A DNA stretch of 64,000 nt from Hyphomicrobiales bacterium (GCA_009377755.1 WHTM01000006.1:1-64000); one strand, 5' to 3'. Positions 27,393 to 36,656 are shown, counted from the stretch's first letter. Notes: generated from the letters alone by a model not told the origin. Program-made: numbers and translations.

Positions 27393-28565
27393 TCAATCCG
27401 TCCGTCGAGCATGCGCGAGATAATCGGCGTCGAAGCTCATGCCCCAGCCGGGCTTATCCGGCAGCGTATAGAACCCGTCGCGGAACGGCATCTGATCGGC
27501 GATCAGGCGGTAGAAGAACGGGTCGCGCCACGGCAGCATCACCTCGCCGAAGCGGCCGGTGGCGGCGCCGCCGACCAGCATCAGGCCGATCTGTGGCTCG
27601 ATGTGCTGCATCATGCCGACGTTGAAGCAGGAGGCGAGCGCGGCGACGCGGCGCCACTCGGTCGGCCCGCCGCCCCAGCTCGCATCGAAATTGCAGATGT
27701 CGATCGCCTCGGCGAGCATCAGGTCGCGGCAGCCGAAGCGCGACAGTTCGCTCTGCCCGGCGCTGACCGGGATGCCGCCGTGCGCGCGCACCAGCGCCAT
27801 GTCGCGCCGGTCGTTGTCCCATTTGCACGGCTCCTCGAACCAGGCGAGACCGAGATCGGCCACGCGACGCGCGAAGTCGACCGCCTGCTCACGGGTCCAG
27901 CCTTGGTTGGCATCGGCGGCGACGATGAAGCCGTCGCCGCCCGCGCGGCGCACCGTCGTGACCCGCTCGGCATCCTCGCGCGGCGTGCGGCCGCCGACCT
28001 TGAGCTTCAGGCCGTGGATGCCGAGGGCCTTCAGCTCCGCGACCTCCTCGGCGAGACCAGCCAGCTCGTCGCGCTCGCGGTAGTAGCCGCCGAGCGCGGC
28101 GACCTGAACCTGCCGCCCCGCCCGGCCCCACAGCACATGCAGCGGCAACCCGAGAAGCTTGCCGACGGCATCGTGCAGCGCGCTGTCGACGCAGGACTGC
28201 GCGCGCAGCGCGACCCGCCGGTCGCGCAGGAACGGGTCGGTCGACACACGCATCGCGGCCCATGCCTCCTCGAGGCCGGCGACGGTGCGGCCCTTGAGCC
28301 GCGGTTCGAGCTCGTCACGGATCAGCCGGATGATGTTGGCCTGCAGATCGTCGTCGTTGCCGTTGAAGCATTCGCCGACGACGCCCACGTCGGTGTGCAC
28401 GCGGGTGACGATGGTGCAGCGGTGCGTGAGCTTGAGCGTCGCGCCGGCCGCCGGACGGTCGAGCTTGACCTTGAGCGGGATCGTCTCGATACGCTCGATA
28501 CGCGCATCGACCACCGGCAGCGGCTTTGCCGCGTTGCTATCGGGGAGCGGGCGTTGCGGAGTCAT
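27393..28565 (-). CDS. Enolase-superfamily protein (mandelate racemase/muconate-lactonizing type)
   Basis: 390 aa. Catalytic KxK K187/K189 in LKLKVGG; Mg ligands D218 (VAADANQGW), E244 (WFEEP) and E273 (AGQSE); H321 in MQHIEPQ. This is the MR/MLE barrel with an N-terminal capping domain. Such enzymes racemise, epimerise or dehydrate acid sugars or related carboxylates. The residue set with both KxK and a barrel His suits the mandelate-racemase subgroup. It stands alone on the minus strand between an ABC receptor and a Bug receptor gene. Confidence 0.85.
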   Translation of the reverse strand: MTPQRPLPDSNAAKPLPVVDARIERIETIPLKVKLDRPAAGATLKLTHRCTIVTRVHTDVGVVGECFNGNDDDLQANIIRLIRDELEPRLKGRTVAGLEEAWAAMRVSTDPFLRDRRVALRAQSCVDSALHDAVGKLLGLPLHVLWGRAGRQVQVAALGGYYRERDELAGLAEEVAELKALGIHGLKLKVGGRTPREDAERVTTVRRAGGDGFIVAADANQGWTREQAVDFARRVADLGLAWFEEPCKWDNDRRDMALVRAHGGIPVSAGQSELSRFGCRDLMLAEAIDICNFDASWGGGPTEWRRVAALASCFNVGMMQHIEPQIGLMLVGGAATGRFGEVMLPWRDPFFYRLIADQMPFRDGFYTLPDKPGWGMSFDADYLAHARRTD

Positions 28566-28593
28566 GACGACTTCATACTATCCGCCAGCGCAC

Positions 28594-28717
28594 GTGTCCC
28601 GGATGCGGTGCAGCCGTGAAACGGTGCACCACTAATCCGGACCCCGGTTTCAAGAAGTCTAACCGGGTCCCGGGTCTGCAGCGCATCATTGCATGCTGCG
28701 CTGCGCCCGGGACACAT
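28594..28717. repeat. Intergenic palindrome, family B (GTGTCCCGG...CCGGGACAC)
   Basis: Outer arms GTGTCCCGGATGCGG and GCGCCCGGGACAC; inner arms CGGACCCCGGTTT / AACCGGGTCCCGG. Same family as 43343, 46193, 48335, 54119 and 62824. Confidence 0.88.
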
Positions 28718-28733
28718 GATTGAGGGGCATGCA

Positions 28734-29690
28734 TCAGTCCAACGTGATGTTCAGGCGCTTGATGATCGGCGCATAGGCATCGGTGGTCTGGCGCATCGCC
28801 GCCGTCACCTCCTCGGGCGACATCGGCGTCGGCTCGAAGCCGACGTTGAGGAAGCGTTGCTTCAGCGCCGGATCGCCGATCGCTTTGCGCAACTCGCCGC
28901 TGAGGTAAGCGATTGTCGCCTTCGGCGTGGCGGCAGGCGCGAACAGCATGAAGTGCACGCCGCCGATCAGGCCCGGGAAGCCCTGCTCCGCCGTCGTCGG
29001 GACGTTGGGCATCAGGTCCGACCGCTTGTCCTGCACGACAGCCAGCGCCTTGAGCTTGCCCTCCTGGACCAGCCCCTTGGAGGTGCCGGCGAGAAACGTG
29101 CCGAATTCGACCCGCGCCGCGATCAGGTCGGTCATCGCCGCGCCGCCGCCCTTGTAGGGAACGATCACGAACTTGGCGCCGGAACGCTGCGCGATTTCTT
29201 CGGTCGCAAGATGCTGTTGCAGCCCATAGCCGGCGACCGCGTAGGTGATTCCCTTCTCCCGCTGCTTGCTCAGGGCAACGAGGCTCTTGACATCGCTGGC
29301 CGGGATCGATGGCGCGACCAGAATCAGGGAGGGCGTGATACCGACGCCCCCGACCGGCGCCAGATCCTTGAACGGATCGTATTTCAGCTTGGAGAAGCTG
29401 GTCGGGAACGTGGCGATGACGGTGGCGTTGACCAGGAGCGTGCAGCCGTTCGGCTCGGCGCCGACCACCACGCTTGTCCCGATATTGCCGGTCGCTCCCG
29501 CCCGGTTCTCGACGAATACCGTCTTCTTGATCGCCGCTTCCAGGCGCTCAGCGACGATGCGTGTCGCCACGTCGGTGGCGCCGGCGGCCGGGTACGGCAC
29601 GACCAGCTTGACCTGCGAGCAGTTGAGATCGGCGGCGAGCGCGGAGCCCGTACCCAGACAAACCGCCAGCACTATCGTTGCGAGACGCAT
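28734..29690 (-). CDS. Bug-family (TTT) periplasmic solute-binding protein
   Basis: 318 aa. Signal peptide of 19-20 residues (MRLATIVLAVCLGTGSALA), then VKLVVPYPAAGATDVATRI, VENRAGATGNIGTSVV, VPYKGGGAAMTDLIAARV and the C-terminal PEEVTAAM helix, all Bug features. The ATG at 29690 has GAGGGAGG upstream. No TTT membrane genes are nearby. It is followed on the same strand by the TauE/SafE gene located 92 bases upstream. Confidence 0.9.
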   Translation of the reverse strand: MRLATIVLAVCLGTGSALAADLNCSQVKLVVPYPAAGATDVATRIVAERLEAAIKKTVFVENRAGATGNIGTSVVVGAEPNGCTLLVNATVIATFPTSFSKLKYDPFKDLAPVGGVGITPSLILVAPSIPASDVKSLVALSKQREKGITYAVAGYGLQQHLATEEIAQRSGAKFVIVPYKGGGAAMTDLIAARVEFGTFLAGTSKGLVQEGKLKALAVVQDKRSDLMPNVPTTAEQGFPGLIGGVHFMLFAPAATPKATIAYLSGELRKAIGDPALKQRFLNVGFEPTPMSPEEVTAAMRQTTDAYAPIIKRLNITLD

Positions 29691-29782
29691 GTGTTTCCTC
29701 CCTCGTGGGCGCGCATCCGCCCTGTCATTGGCGCGCAAGGTACGTTGCGGCGCGCCTGGACTCAATGACCTGGATTGTCGCG

Positions 29783-30529
29783 TCATACGACTGCGCGCAG
29801 CACGATATAACCCCCGAGTGCGATCTGCGCCGAGAAGAACACCCGGCGGAAGCGCGCCTCCGACAGGCGCCGGCGCAACTGCTGGCCCAGCACCATGCCG
29901 GCCAGCGCTGGCAGGATGGCGAGTACCGAGGCGAGGCCGATGTCGACGCTGAGCAACTTCTGCCCACTGAGCGCCAGCGCGAGCGCAACCGTCGATGTGG
30001 TGAACAGCATGCCCATCGCCTGGATGAGCTGGTCGCGCGTGAGCCCGAGCGCTTGCAGATACGGCACACCCGGAAACGCAAAAGCGCCGGTCATCCCGCC
30101 GAACGCCCCGTTGAAGAAGCCGGCCACGAGGCCGGCCCAGGTTTCCGCAGCTTTCGTCACCGTCATCGGACGAGCGAACAACCCGAGCGCGCCATAGACC
30201 GCAAGCAGCAGGCCGAGCAGCGCTGAGAGCACCGACACGTTCACGCGCGTGAGCGCCATGGCGCCGAGCCAGATCGATGCGGTGGCGACCAGAAAGAACG
30301 GCCAGGCCCGCACCAGGACGGTACGGAAGTGGCCGCCGACCAACGCCTGCCAGACGTTGGTGACGATGGTCGGCGCGAGCATCAGCGCCATCGCCGGATG
30401 CAGCCCGATGACGGCGGTGAGCACGCCGAGCGAAACGGTCGGCAGCCCCGAGCCGACGACGCCCTTCACCGTTCCTGCCAGGAGGAACGTGAGGATGATC
30501 CAGGTGACGATGTGCGGATCGGAGAGCAT
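29783..30529 (-). CDS. TauE/SafE family sulfite/sulfoacetate exporter-like permease
   Basis: 248 aa integral membrane protein with about eight segments. The two half-repeats typical of the family are visible: LLAGTVKGVVGSGLPTVSLG near residue 17 and GLVAGFFNGAFGGMTGAF near 130. Members export sulfite, sulfoacetate or organic acids. Start at ATG 30529 (MLSDPHIVTW). With two NitT/TauT-type ABC importers in the window, export of sulfite after sulfonate breakdown is conceivable, but no desulfonating enzyme is seen. Confidence 0.85.
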   Translation of the reverse strand: MLSDPHIVTWIILTFLLAGTVKGVVGSGLPTVSLGVLTAVIGLHPAMALMLAPTIVTNVWQALVGGHFRTVLVRAWPFFLVATASIWLGAMALTRVNVSVLSALLGLLLAVYGALGLFARPMTVTKAAETWAGLVAGFFNGAFGGMTGAFAFPGVPYLQALGLTRDQLIQAMGMLFTTSTVALALALSGQKLLSVDIGLASVLAILPALAGMVLGQQLRRRLSEARFRRVFFSAQIALGGYIVLRAVV

Positions 30530-30538
30530 GAAGATTCG

Positions 30539-30635
30539 CGTAGGGTGGGTTAGCGCCGAAGGCGCGTAACCCACCGTGGCTCGCGGGCGCTTTCGACGGC
30601 GGGTTAACGCGCTTCGCGCCTAACCCACCCTACGA
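30539..30635. repeat. Intergenic palindrome, family F
   Basis: GTAGGGTGGGTTAGCGCCGA and GCGCCTAACCCACCCTAC are inverted, with GTAACCCACCG / CGGCGGGTTAAC inside. Nearly fills the gap between the TauE/SafE gene start and the quinone reductase stop. Confidence 0.9.
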
Positions 30636-30644
30636 TCGCAACGG

Positions 30645-31619
30645 CTACGGCACCAGGATCGAAGCGCCGGTGGTCTTGCGGCCTTCCAGATCCTCGTGCG
30701 CCTTGCGCGCGTCCTTGAGCGCGTATGTCTGATTGATCGGAATCTTCACCGCGCCCTTGGCCACCACGTCGAACAGATCGTTGGCGATGTCGATCAGGTC
30801 AGCCCGCTTGGCCGCATAGGTGTTGAGCGTCGGGCGGGTGGCGAACAGCGAGCCCTTGGTCTGCAGGATGTTGATGTTGAACGCATCGACCGGCCCTGAC
30901 GAACTGCCGTAGCTGACGAACGTGCCGAGCGGCTTGATGCAGTCGAGGGATCCGGGGAAGGTGTCCTTGCCAACGCCGTCATAGACCACCTCGCACTTCG
31001 CCCCGTTGGTGATCTGCGCCACCCGATCGACGAAATTCTCCTCGCGGTAGAGGATAACGTGATGGGCCCCATTCGCCTTGGCGAGTTCGGCCTTGGCCTT
31101 CGAGCCGGCGGTACCGATGACATTGGCGCCAAGATGGTTCGCCCATTGGCAGGCGATCAGCCCGACGCCCCCGGCCGCGGCATGGACCAGCACGTTGTAG
31201 CCCGGCTTCACCGCGAAGGTGCGCTTGAGCAGATAGGAGACGGTCATGCCCTTGAGCATCATCGCGGCCGCCTGCTCGCCCGAGACGGAGTCGGGCAGCT
31301 TCACCGCGCGGTCCGCCGGCACCAGCCGCTCCTCGGCGTAGCAGCCGAGCGGCAGCACGTAGCCGACGCGGTCGCCGACCTTGAGGTCCTTGACGCCCTC
31401 GCCGACCGCGATCACCTCGCCCGCCCCTTCGTTGCCGGAAATGAACGGCATCGACGGTGCCGGATACATGCCCATGCGGAAGTAGGTGTCGATGAAATTG
31501 AGGCCGGCGGCGTGCTGCTTGACCTTGATCTGCCCCTGACCCGGCGCGCCGACCTCGACCTGCTCGTAGGTCAACACCTCTGGACCGCCATGCTTATGCA
31601 CGCGTACTGCTGCAACCAT
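30645..31619 (-). CDS. Quinone oxidoreductase, MDR superfamily (QorA-like)
   Basis: 324 aa zinc-free medium-chain reductase. N-terminal GroES-like part with LNFIDTYFRMGMYP (the quinone reductase YRxGxYP signature) and GNEGAGEV. Rossmann part with VHAAAGGVGLIACQWA. NADPH-dependent one-electron quinone reduction is the family activity. ATG 31619 follows GAGGGAGAG. An upstream extension on the frame lacks family similarity and was left out. Confidence 0.9.
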   Translation of the reverse strand: MVAAVRVHKHGGPEVLTYEQVEVGAPGQGQIKVKQHAAGLNFIDTYFRMGMYPAPSMPFISGNEGAGEVIAVGEGVKDLKVGDRVGYVLPLGCYAEERLVPADRAVKLPDSVSGEQAAAMMLKGMTVSYLLKRTFAVKPGYNVLVHAAAGGVGLIACQWANHLGANVIGTAGSKAKAELAKANGAHHVILYREENFVDRVAQITNGAKCEVVYDGVGKDTFPGSLDCIKPLGTFVSYGSSSGPVDAFNINILQTKGSLFATRPTLNTYAAKRADLIDIANDLFDVVAKGAVKIPINQTYALKDARKAHEDLEGRKTTGASILVP

Positions 31620-31667
31620 CGTTCTCTCCCTCACAGCGGACGGCCGACGCCGCCGCGGCCGGATCAT

Positions 31668-31715
31668 AGTGCATGATCCGCAAAAGTGGGAACCGGTTTT
31701 GCGAAGAGATCGTGC
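31668..31715. repeat. Short palindrome, family C
   Basis: GTGCATGATCCGCAAAAGTG and GGTTTTGCGAAGAGATCGTGC form the inverted pair around GGGAACCGGTTTT. See 22688 and 41812. Confidence 0.85.
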
Positions 31716-31811
31716 ACCGACAATAGTTGGAGCTTGATCGGCTTCCATTCGAACCCGATCAAGCTCTTGCCGGTGCACGGGACGCAAGCCGTGGGCCAGG
31801 CGCATGGCGGA

Positions 31812-32570
31812 TCAAGGCGGTGGCTTCGGCCGTGATTTCAGCATGCGCTTGGCCGGCCGCATGCGGGTACGGCTCGCCAGCACGTTGAAGAACTCCACCA
31901 CGCCCGCAAATGCCATGCCGAAATAGATGTAGCCGCGCGGGATGTGCACCTCGAATCCGTCTGCGATCAGCGCCACACCGATCAGCATCAGGAAGGCGAG
32001 CGCCAGCATCTTGGTGGTGGGATGCCGGGCGATGAAATCGCTGGTTGGCTTGGAGGCCAGGTACATCACGGTGACGGCGATCAGCACCGCCGCGACCATG
32101 ACCGGAAGGTCGCGCGACATGCCGATCGCGGTGAGGATCGAATCGATCGAGAAGACGATGTCGATCAGGACGATCTGCAAGGTGACGATCCAGAATGCAC
32201 CGGCGGCCACCGATCTCGGCTTCTCTTCCTCGTCTCCCTCGATCTCCGCATGCACTTCGTGCGTCGCCTTGCCGAGCAGGAACAGCCCGCCGCCGATCAG
32301 AATGATGTCGCGCCAGGAAATGGCGTTGCCCAGGATCGTGAAGACCGTGCCCTGCATCGCTATGAGCGTCGTCAGCGTGAACAGCAGTGCGATGCGGAAG
32401 ACCAGCGCGAGGGACAGCCCGATCTGCCGGGCGAGCCGGGCGTTGCGTTCATCCAGCCTGGATGCCAGCACGGCGATGAAGACGAGGTTGTCGATGCCGA
32501 GCACGATCTCGAGCACCGTCAGGGTGATCAGTGCCGCCCAGACCTGGGGGTCGGCGAGAAGCTCAAGCAT
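31812..32570 (-). CDS. TerC family membrane protein
   Basis: 252 aa with seven or so membrane segments. TerC/Alx hallmarks: VLEIVLGIDNLVFIAVLASRL near residue 19 and IVLIDIVFSIDSILTAIGM near 132, each with conserved acidic residues inside the membrane. Family members handle metals (manganese export in the Alx/MntX group) or accompany tellurite resistance. The first codons overlap the end of the Pcs gene by 8 bases, so expression is coupled. Confidence 0.9.
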   Translation of the reverse strand: MLELLADPQVWAALITLTVLEIVLGIDNLVFIAVLASRLDERNARLARQIGLSLALVFRIALLFTLTTLIAMQGTVFTILGNAISWRDIILIGGGLFLLGKATHEVHAEIEGDEEEKPRSVAAGAFWIVTLQIVLIDIVFSIDSILTAIGMSRDLPVMVAAVLIAVTVMYLASKPTSDFIARHPTTKMLALAFLMLIGVALIADGFEVHIPRGYIYFGMAFAGVVEFFNVLASRTRMRPAKRMLKSRPKPPP

Positions 32571-33279
32571 CGTCTTGGTCCGTTTGTCGTCGGGGAAGCA
32601 GCACGCCGAACGCGAAGAAGTAGAGGCCGATCACACACAACCCTGCCGTGATCCACCGGCCCGGATCGAGATCGCGCAGCACTGCCAGCAGGGCCAGAAA
32701 CGACCATATCGCCAACAGCGCCAGATTCAGGTTGCGCCATCGCCGCACCCGGACCGGATGAATGAACCGAAACGGAGCAAAGGTCAGCCCGACGAGCACA
32801 ATCAGCGTCAACGCTCCGATCCAAGGCTCCGGCTTGAGCAGAAAAAGATAGAACGCCGCGGCATTCCATAGGCCGGGAAACCCCCGAAAATAATCGCCCG
32901 GCATTTTCATTTCACGGTCGGCGAAATAAAGCGCGGCGCTTACCACGATGGCCATGCCGACGACGACGCCGGCGGCCGGCGGCAGCAGGCCGCTCGCGAC
33001 AATCGCAAAGGCGGGAACGAAGACATAGGTGGTGAAGTCGACGACGAGGTCGAGCGCATCGCCCGACCAGCGCGGCAGCATGTCGGCAACCTTGAAGCGC
33101 CGCGCGAGAACGCCGTCGGCGCCGTCGACGATCAGCGCCACGCCGAGCCACAGGAACATCCAAGCCCAGGCGCCGCGCGCCGCGGCGATCAGCGCCAGCA
33201 GCCCCAGCGCCGCGCCCGACGCGGTGAGGACGTGCACGGCGAAGGCAGGGATGTGGGAGGGGGTGACGGCCAAGTTCAT
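32563..33279 (-). CDS. pcs: Phosphatidylcholine synthase
   Basis: 238 aa CDP-alcohol phosphatidyltransferase with about eight membrane segments. The CAPT motif is in the Pcs form: DGADGVLARRFKV, then a long spacer ending LPRWSGDALDLVVDF. The enzyme condenses choline with CDP-diacylglycerol in the inner membrane, typical of rhizobia and relatives. The start at ATG 33279 is set by homology length; GGGAG sits directly against it, so translation may be weak or start elsewhere. Confidence 0.9.
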   Translation of the reverse strand: MNLAVTPSHIPAFAVHVLTASGAALGLLALIAAARGAWAWMFLWLGVALIVDGADGVLARRFKVADMLPRWSGDALDLVVDFTTYVFVPAFAIVASGLLPPAAGVVVGMAIVVSAALYFADREMKMPGDYFRGFPGLWNAAAFYLFLLKPEPWIGALTLIVLVGLTFAPFRFIHPVRVRRWRNLNLALLAIWSFLALLAVLRDLDPGRWITAGLCVIGLYFFAFGVLLPRRQTDQDDA

Positions 33280-33285
33280 CTCCCG

Positions 33286-33404
33286 GTCGTCCTCGCGAAA
33301 GCGGGGACCATATCCACCGATTGAAGGTTCCGGCACGACCGTGCCAAATACCACGCTCGGTGGCTATGGGTCCCGGCCCTCGCTTCGCTCGGCCGGGACG
33401 ACCG
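33286..33404. repeat. Intergenic palindrome, family A (GTCGTCC variant)
   Basis: GTCGTCCTCGCGAAAGCGGG and CTCGGCCGGGACGACCGC face inward around GGGTCCCGGCC. Lies between divergent pcs and the FAD monooxygenase gene and covers most of their shared upstream region. Confidence 0.8.
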
Positions 33405-33416
33405 CGGGAGAAAGTT

Positions 33417-34679
33417 GTGCAATCCACCCAAGTCATCGTCGTCGGCGGCGGGCCGGCGGGATTGACGGCCGCCATCGCGCTCGGCGCGGCCGGCGTCGAG
33501 ACCGTGCTGGTGGCGCCGCCGCCGCCCGCCGACACCCGCACCACCGCGCTGCTGGCGAGCTCGGTGACGGCGCTGGAAGCGCTCGGCGCCTGGGCTCATT
33601 GTCGCGCCGAGGCGGCGCCGCTGCGGACGCTGCGGCTGGTCGACGATACCGGACGGTTGCTGCGGGCGCCCGAGGTCCGGTTCGACGCGGCCGAGATCGG
33701 CCTCGACGCCTTCGGTTATAACATCGCCAACCGGCACCTCGTTACCGCCCTCGAAGCTCGGGCCAAGGCGCTGCCGGCGCTGCAACGGCGCAGCGAAGCG
33801 GCGGCGGCGGTGTCAATTGGCGATGCAGATGTCACCGTGACGCTCGCGTCCGATGAGTGCCTCACGGCTCGGCTCGCCATCGGCGCCGACGGACGCCGTT
33901 CCCTGTGCCGCCGCGCCACCGGCATCGAGACCAACCGGCGCGCCGGGAGGCAGACCGCGCTGGCGCTGAGCTTTGGCCACAGCCGGCCGCACAACGACAC
34001 CTCGACTGAGTTCCACACGCCCGACGGCCCGTTCACCACCGTGCCGTTGCCCGGCGAAGCGCGTGATCAGGCTAAGTGGAATCCGGTTAGCCGCCCGGAT
34101 CACGCGCCAAATCACAGGTCGAGCCTGGTCTGGGTGCTCGGGCCGGGCACGGCGCGGCGCGTCCTGGCCTGGGACGATGCCGCACTCTCCGCCGAAGTGG
34201 AACGGTGCTCGCACTCAATCCTCGGCAAGACGGCGATCGAGCCCGAACGCGGCATCTTCCCGCTGACCACCGAAACGGCTGAACGTTTTGCTGCCAACCG
34301 TGTTGCCTTGATCGGTGAGGCGGCGCATGTCATGCCGCCGATCGGCGCTCAGGGATTGAACCTCGGGCTGCGCGACGCGGCGCAAATCGCGGAACTCGTA
34401 ATCGCCGCGCGCGAGACCGGCGCCGACATCGGATCGGACGCACTGCTCGCGCGCTACGACGCGCTGCGCCGGCCCGACGTGACGACTCGCATGCTCGCGG
34501 TCGATTGGCTCAACCGTAGCCTGCTGAGCGACTTCCTGCCGGTGCAGAGCCTGCGCGGCGTCGGCCTCTATGCGCTCGACCGCATCGGGCCGCTGCGCCG
34601 GCTGGTGATGCGGGAAGGCATCGCTCCGTCTGCTTCCGAGCCTGCGCTCATGCGCGGCGTGGCTTTGCACCAGGACTAG
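33417..34679 (+). CDS. UbiH/UbiF-family FAD-dependent monooxygenase
   Basis: 420 aa. FAD-binding VIVVGGGPAGLTAAIALGAA at the N-terminus, DG motif IGADGRRSLCRRATG near residue 160 and the ribityl site GEAAHVMPPIGAQGLNLGLR near 300 (GEAAH where many members have GDAAH). Ubiquinone-ring hydroxylase is the nearest role; an aromatic hydroxylase is also possible. GTG 33417 is chosen because GGGAG lies 7 bases before it. The last 32 bases overlap the convergent CoA-transferase gene. Confidence 0.82.
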   Translation: MQSTQVIVVGGGPAGLTAAIALGAAGVETVLVAPPPPADTRTTALLASSVTALEALGAWAHCRAEAAPLRTLRLVDDTGRLLRAPEVRFDAAEIGLDAFGYNIANRHLVTALEARAKALPALQRRSEAAAAVSIGDADVTVTLASDECLTARLAIGADGRRSLCRRATGIETNRRAGRQTALALSFGHSRPHNDTSTEFHTPDGPFTTVPLPGEARDQAKWNPVSRPDHAPNHRSSLVWVLGPGTARRVLAWDDAALSAEVERCSHSILGKTAIEPERGIFPLTTETAERFAANRVALIGEAAHVMPPIGAQGLNLGLRDAAQIAELVIAARETGADIGSDALLARYDALRRPDVTTRMLAVDWLNRSLLSDFLPVQSLRGVGLYALDRIGPLRRLVMREGIAPSASEPALMRGVALHQD

Positions 34680-35766
34680 CGGGTGCGGATTTTACGCTCG
34701 CCGGCTCGCGGAATTCCGGCGCGATCGGCAGCGGCAATGCCGGAATGGTTTTCCCCGAAGCGCTTGCAACGCGATGCTCGAACAGGCCGCGCGCAGCGAA
34801 ATGCGGGTCGCGCAAGGCCTCTTCCAACGACACGACGATGGTGACGCAGCAGTCGGCCTGCGCAAGCAGCGGCCGCCATTCGTCCGCGGTGCGCCCGGCG
34901 ATGATCTTTGCGACTGCGGCGCGCGTCGCCGCCGGATCGGTGAGGTCGTTGATGAGTTCCGGTCCGAGCCCGATCGCCCGGCAGAATGTCTCCCAAAATT
35001 TCTGCTCCAGTGCGCCGCAAGCGACCAGCCGGTGATCCTTTGTCGGATAGAGCGCATAGCACGGCGAGCCGCCGGCGAGCGGCAACTCGCCCGGGCCGGG
35101 ATAGCGTCCGAGAGCCGCGCCGATCGCCAGCGCGTGCCAGGCGAAGGTGAACATCGCGTCGGTCATGGCGATGTCGAGATGACAGCCCTCGCCCGTGAGA
35201 TCGCGCCGGCGCAGCGCCAGCAGGATATTGATCAGCGCCGGAAAGCTGCCGCCGGCGATATCGGCGATCAGCGCCGGCGGTACGTCAGGATGCGCCGGCG
35301 ATCCCGGCTGCAACGCCAAGAGGCCGGTCGCCCCGATATAGTTGATGTCGTGACCGGCTTCGCCGGCGCGCGGACCGTGCTGGCCGTAGCCGGAGATCGA
35401 GCAATAGACGATGCGCCGGTTTTTCGCGCGCGCGGTCTCATAGCCGAGGCCGAGCTCTGCCATCACGCCGGGCCGGAACTGCTCGACCAGGATATCCGCA
35501 CGGGCCAATAGCGGATCGAGTTGCTTGCGGTCCGTTTCAGATTTCAGGTCGAGGACGAGGCCGGTCTTGCCGCGGTTGAGCATGGCAAAGGCGGCGCCCT
35601 CGCCCTCCCACAGCGGCGGAATGCCGCGCATGGTCTCGCCGCCGGGCCGCTCGATCTTGACCACCTCGGCGCCGGCCTCGGCGAGCATCAACGTCGCCAG
35701 GGGCCCCGGCAGCAGCGTGGTGAAATCGAGCACGAGGAGGCCGGCGAGCGGTTGAGGCATGGTCAT
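34648..35766 (-). CDS. CaiB/BaiF (class III) CoA-transferase or 2-methylacyl-CoA racemase
   Basis: 372 aa. LAGLLVLDFTTLLPGPLATLML at the N-terminus, KIERPGGE, EQFRPGVMAELGLGYE and the Asp in GHDINYIGATG that is the catalytic residue in this family. GHDINYIGATG followed by LALQPGS resembles alpha-methylacyl-CoA racemases more than formyl-CoA transferases. Alone on the minus strand between the convergent UbiH-like gene and divergent hspQ. Two convergent stops overlap by 32 bases. Confidence 0.85.
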   Translation of the reverse strand: MTMPQPLAGLLVLDFTTLLPGPLATLMLAEAGAEVVKIERPGGETMRGIPPLWEGEGAAFAMLNRGKTGLVLDLKSETDRKQLDPLLARADILVEQFRPGVMAELGLGYETARAKNRRIVYCSISGYGQHGPRAGEAGHDINYIGATGLLALQPGSPAHPDVPPALIADIAGGSFPALINILLALRRRDLTGEGCHLDIAMTDAMFTFAWHALAIGAALGRYPGPGELPLAGGSPCYALYPTKDHRLVACGALEQKFWETFCRAIGLGPELINDLTDPAATRAAVAKIIAGRTADEWRPLLAQADCCVTIVVSLEEALRDPHFAARGLFEHRVASASGKTIPALPLPIAPEFREPASVKSAPASPGAKPRRA

Positions 35767-35852
35767 GCCTATTGTTGAACAGATCGGTCACATCGGCGAG
35801 GGCACCAAGCGCCCTCTGGCGCCGGCCGCAATCCTGGACTATCTCCATCATC

Positions 35853-36185
35853 ATGGGAAAGGCGCGAAAGGCAAAGTACACGATCGGGCAGGTGGTCAAG
35901 CACCGGCTGTTCCCGTTCCGCGGTGTCGTATTCGACATCGACCCGGAATTCGACAACACCGAGGAATGGTGGCTGTCGATCCCCGAGGACGCACGCCCGC
36001 GCAAGGACCAGCCGTTCTACCACCTGTTCGCCGAGAACGCGGAGAGCGAATATATCGCCTACGTGTCCGAGCAGAACCTGCTGCCGGACACTTCAGGCGA
36101 TCCGATACGGCATCCGCAGGTCGCCGAGGTGTTCGAACAGGACGACAGCGGCAGCTACCGCTTGCATCCGTCGCTGATCAATTGA
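35853..36185 (+). CDS. hspQ: Heat shock protein HspQ (YccV-like)
   Basis: 110 aa. The single HspQ/YccV domain is clear: KYTIGQVVKHRLFPFRGVVF, DIDPEFDNTEEWW, QPFYHLFAENAESEYIAYVS and QNLLPDTSGDP. In enterobacteria it is a Lon specificity factor and was first described as a hemimethylated-DNA binder. ATG 35853 is selected by homology; no convincing ribosome site precedes it. Confidence 0.9.
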   Translation: MGKARKAKYTIGQVVKHRLFPFRGVVFDIDPEFDNTEEWWLSIPEDARPRKDQPFYHLFAENAESEYIAYVSEQNLLPDTSGDPIRHPQVAEVFEQDDSGSYRLHPSLIN

Positions 36186-36209
36186 GCGCTCCAACGCATC
36201 TGCAGGCTG

Positions 36210-36656
36210 TCACCCCGCCAGATGCTTCTCGATCTCGTACACCGGCATCTTCACCAGGTCCTTGTCGATCTCCTGGCGCAGCACGCCGCGCAACTGGTGC
36301 GAATAGGCCTGCCGGATGATACCCAGCGCGCGTGGCGGAGCGACCATAATCATCGACTTCAATTGGCCGGCGGTGACCGCGGCATCGAGGCGGGCCATCA
36401 GTCCGGTGAGAAAACGTCGCTCGTCCTGTTCATGCCAATCGGTTTGCTGCATGGCGCTGCGTCCATGACCCACGGAGCTGTGCGTTCGCCCGGGCGCGTC
36501 GGTGCCCAGTTCGTGGGTCGCAGGATGCGGCTCCTCGTAGACTTCGCGGGTCCTGAGGTTGGGAAATTTCTCATCGCCGGCATTTTCCAGCACCAGTGCC
36601 TTGGCTCCGTCGCAAACGACAATCCATTCGCCCGGAGCAATCTTCAGCTTTGACAT
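36210..36656 (-). CDS. Host attachment family protein
   Basis: 148 aa. GEWIVVCDGAKALVLENAGD at the start, AMQQTDWHEQDERRFLTGLM in the middle and MIMVAPPRALGIIRQAYSHQ near residue 105 match the family named for attachment to host cells in rhizobia. The fold resembles eRF1/Pelota-type domains, and the true function is uncertain. Start ATG 36656 with GAGAGG upstream. Convergent with hspQ. Confidence 0.85.
   Translation of the reverse strand: MSKLKIAPGEWIVVCDGAKALVLENAGDEKFPNLRTREVYEEPHPATHELGTDAPGRTHSSVGHGRSAMQQTDWHEQDERRFLTGLMARLDAAVTAGQLKSMIMVAPPRALGIIRQAYSHQLRGVLRQEIDKDLVKMPVYEIEKHLAG

Noticed and set aside
29783-30529. Sulfonate degradation locus (TauE/SafE plus NitT/TauT transporters)
   Set aside because: No desulfonating enzyme (SsuD with its reductase, TauD, Xsc) clearly belongs to it; the luciferase-like proteins do not show convincing SsuD features.
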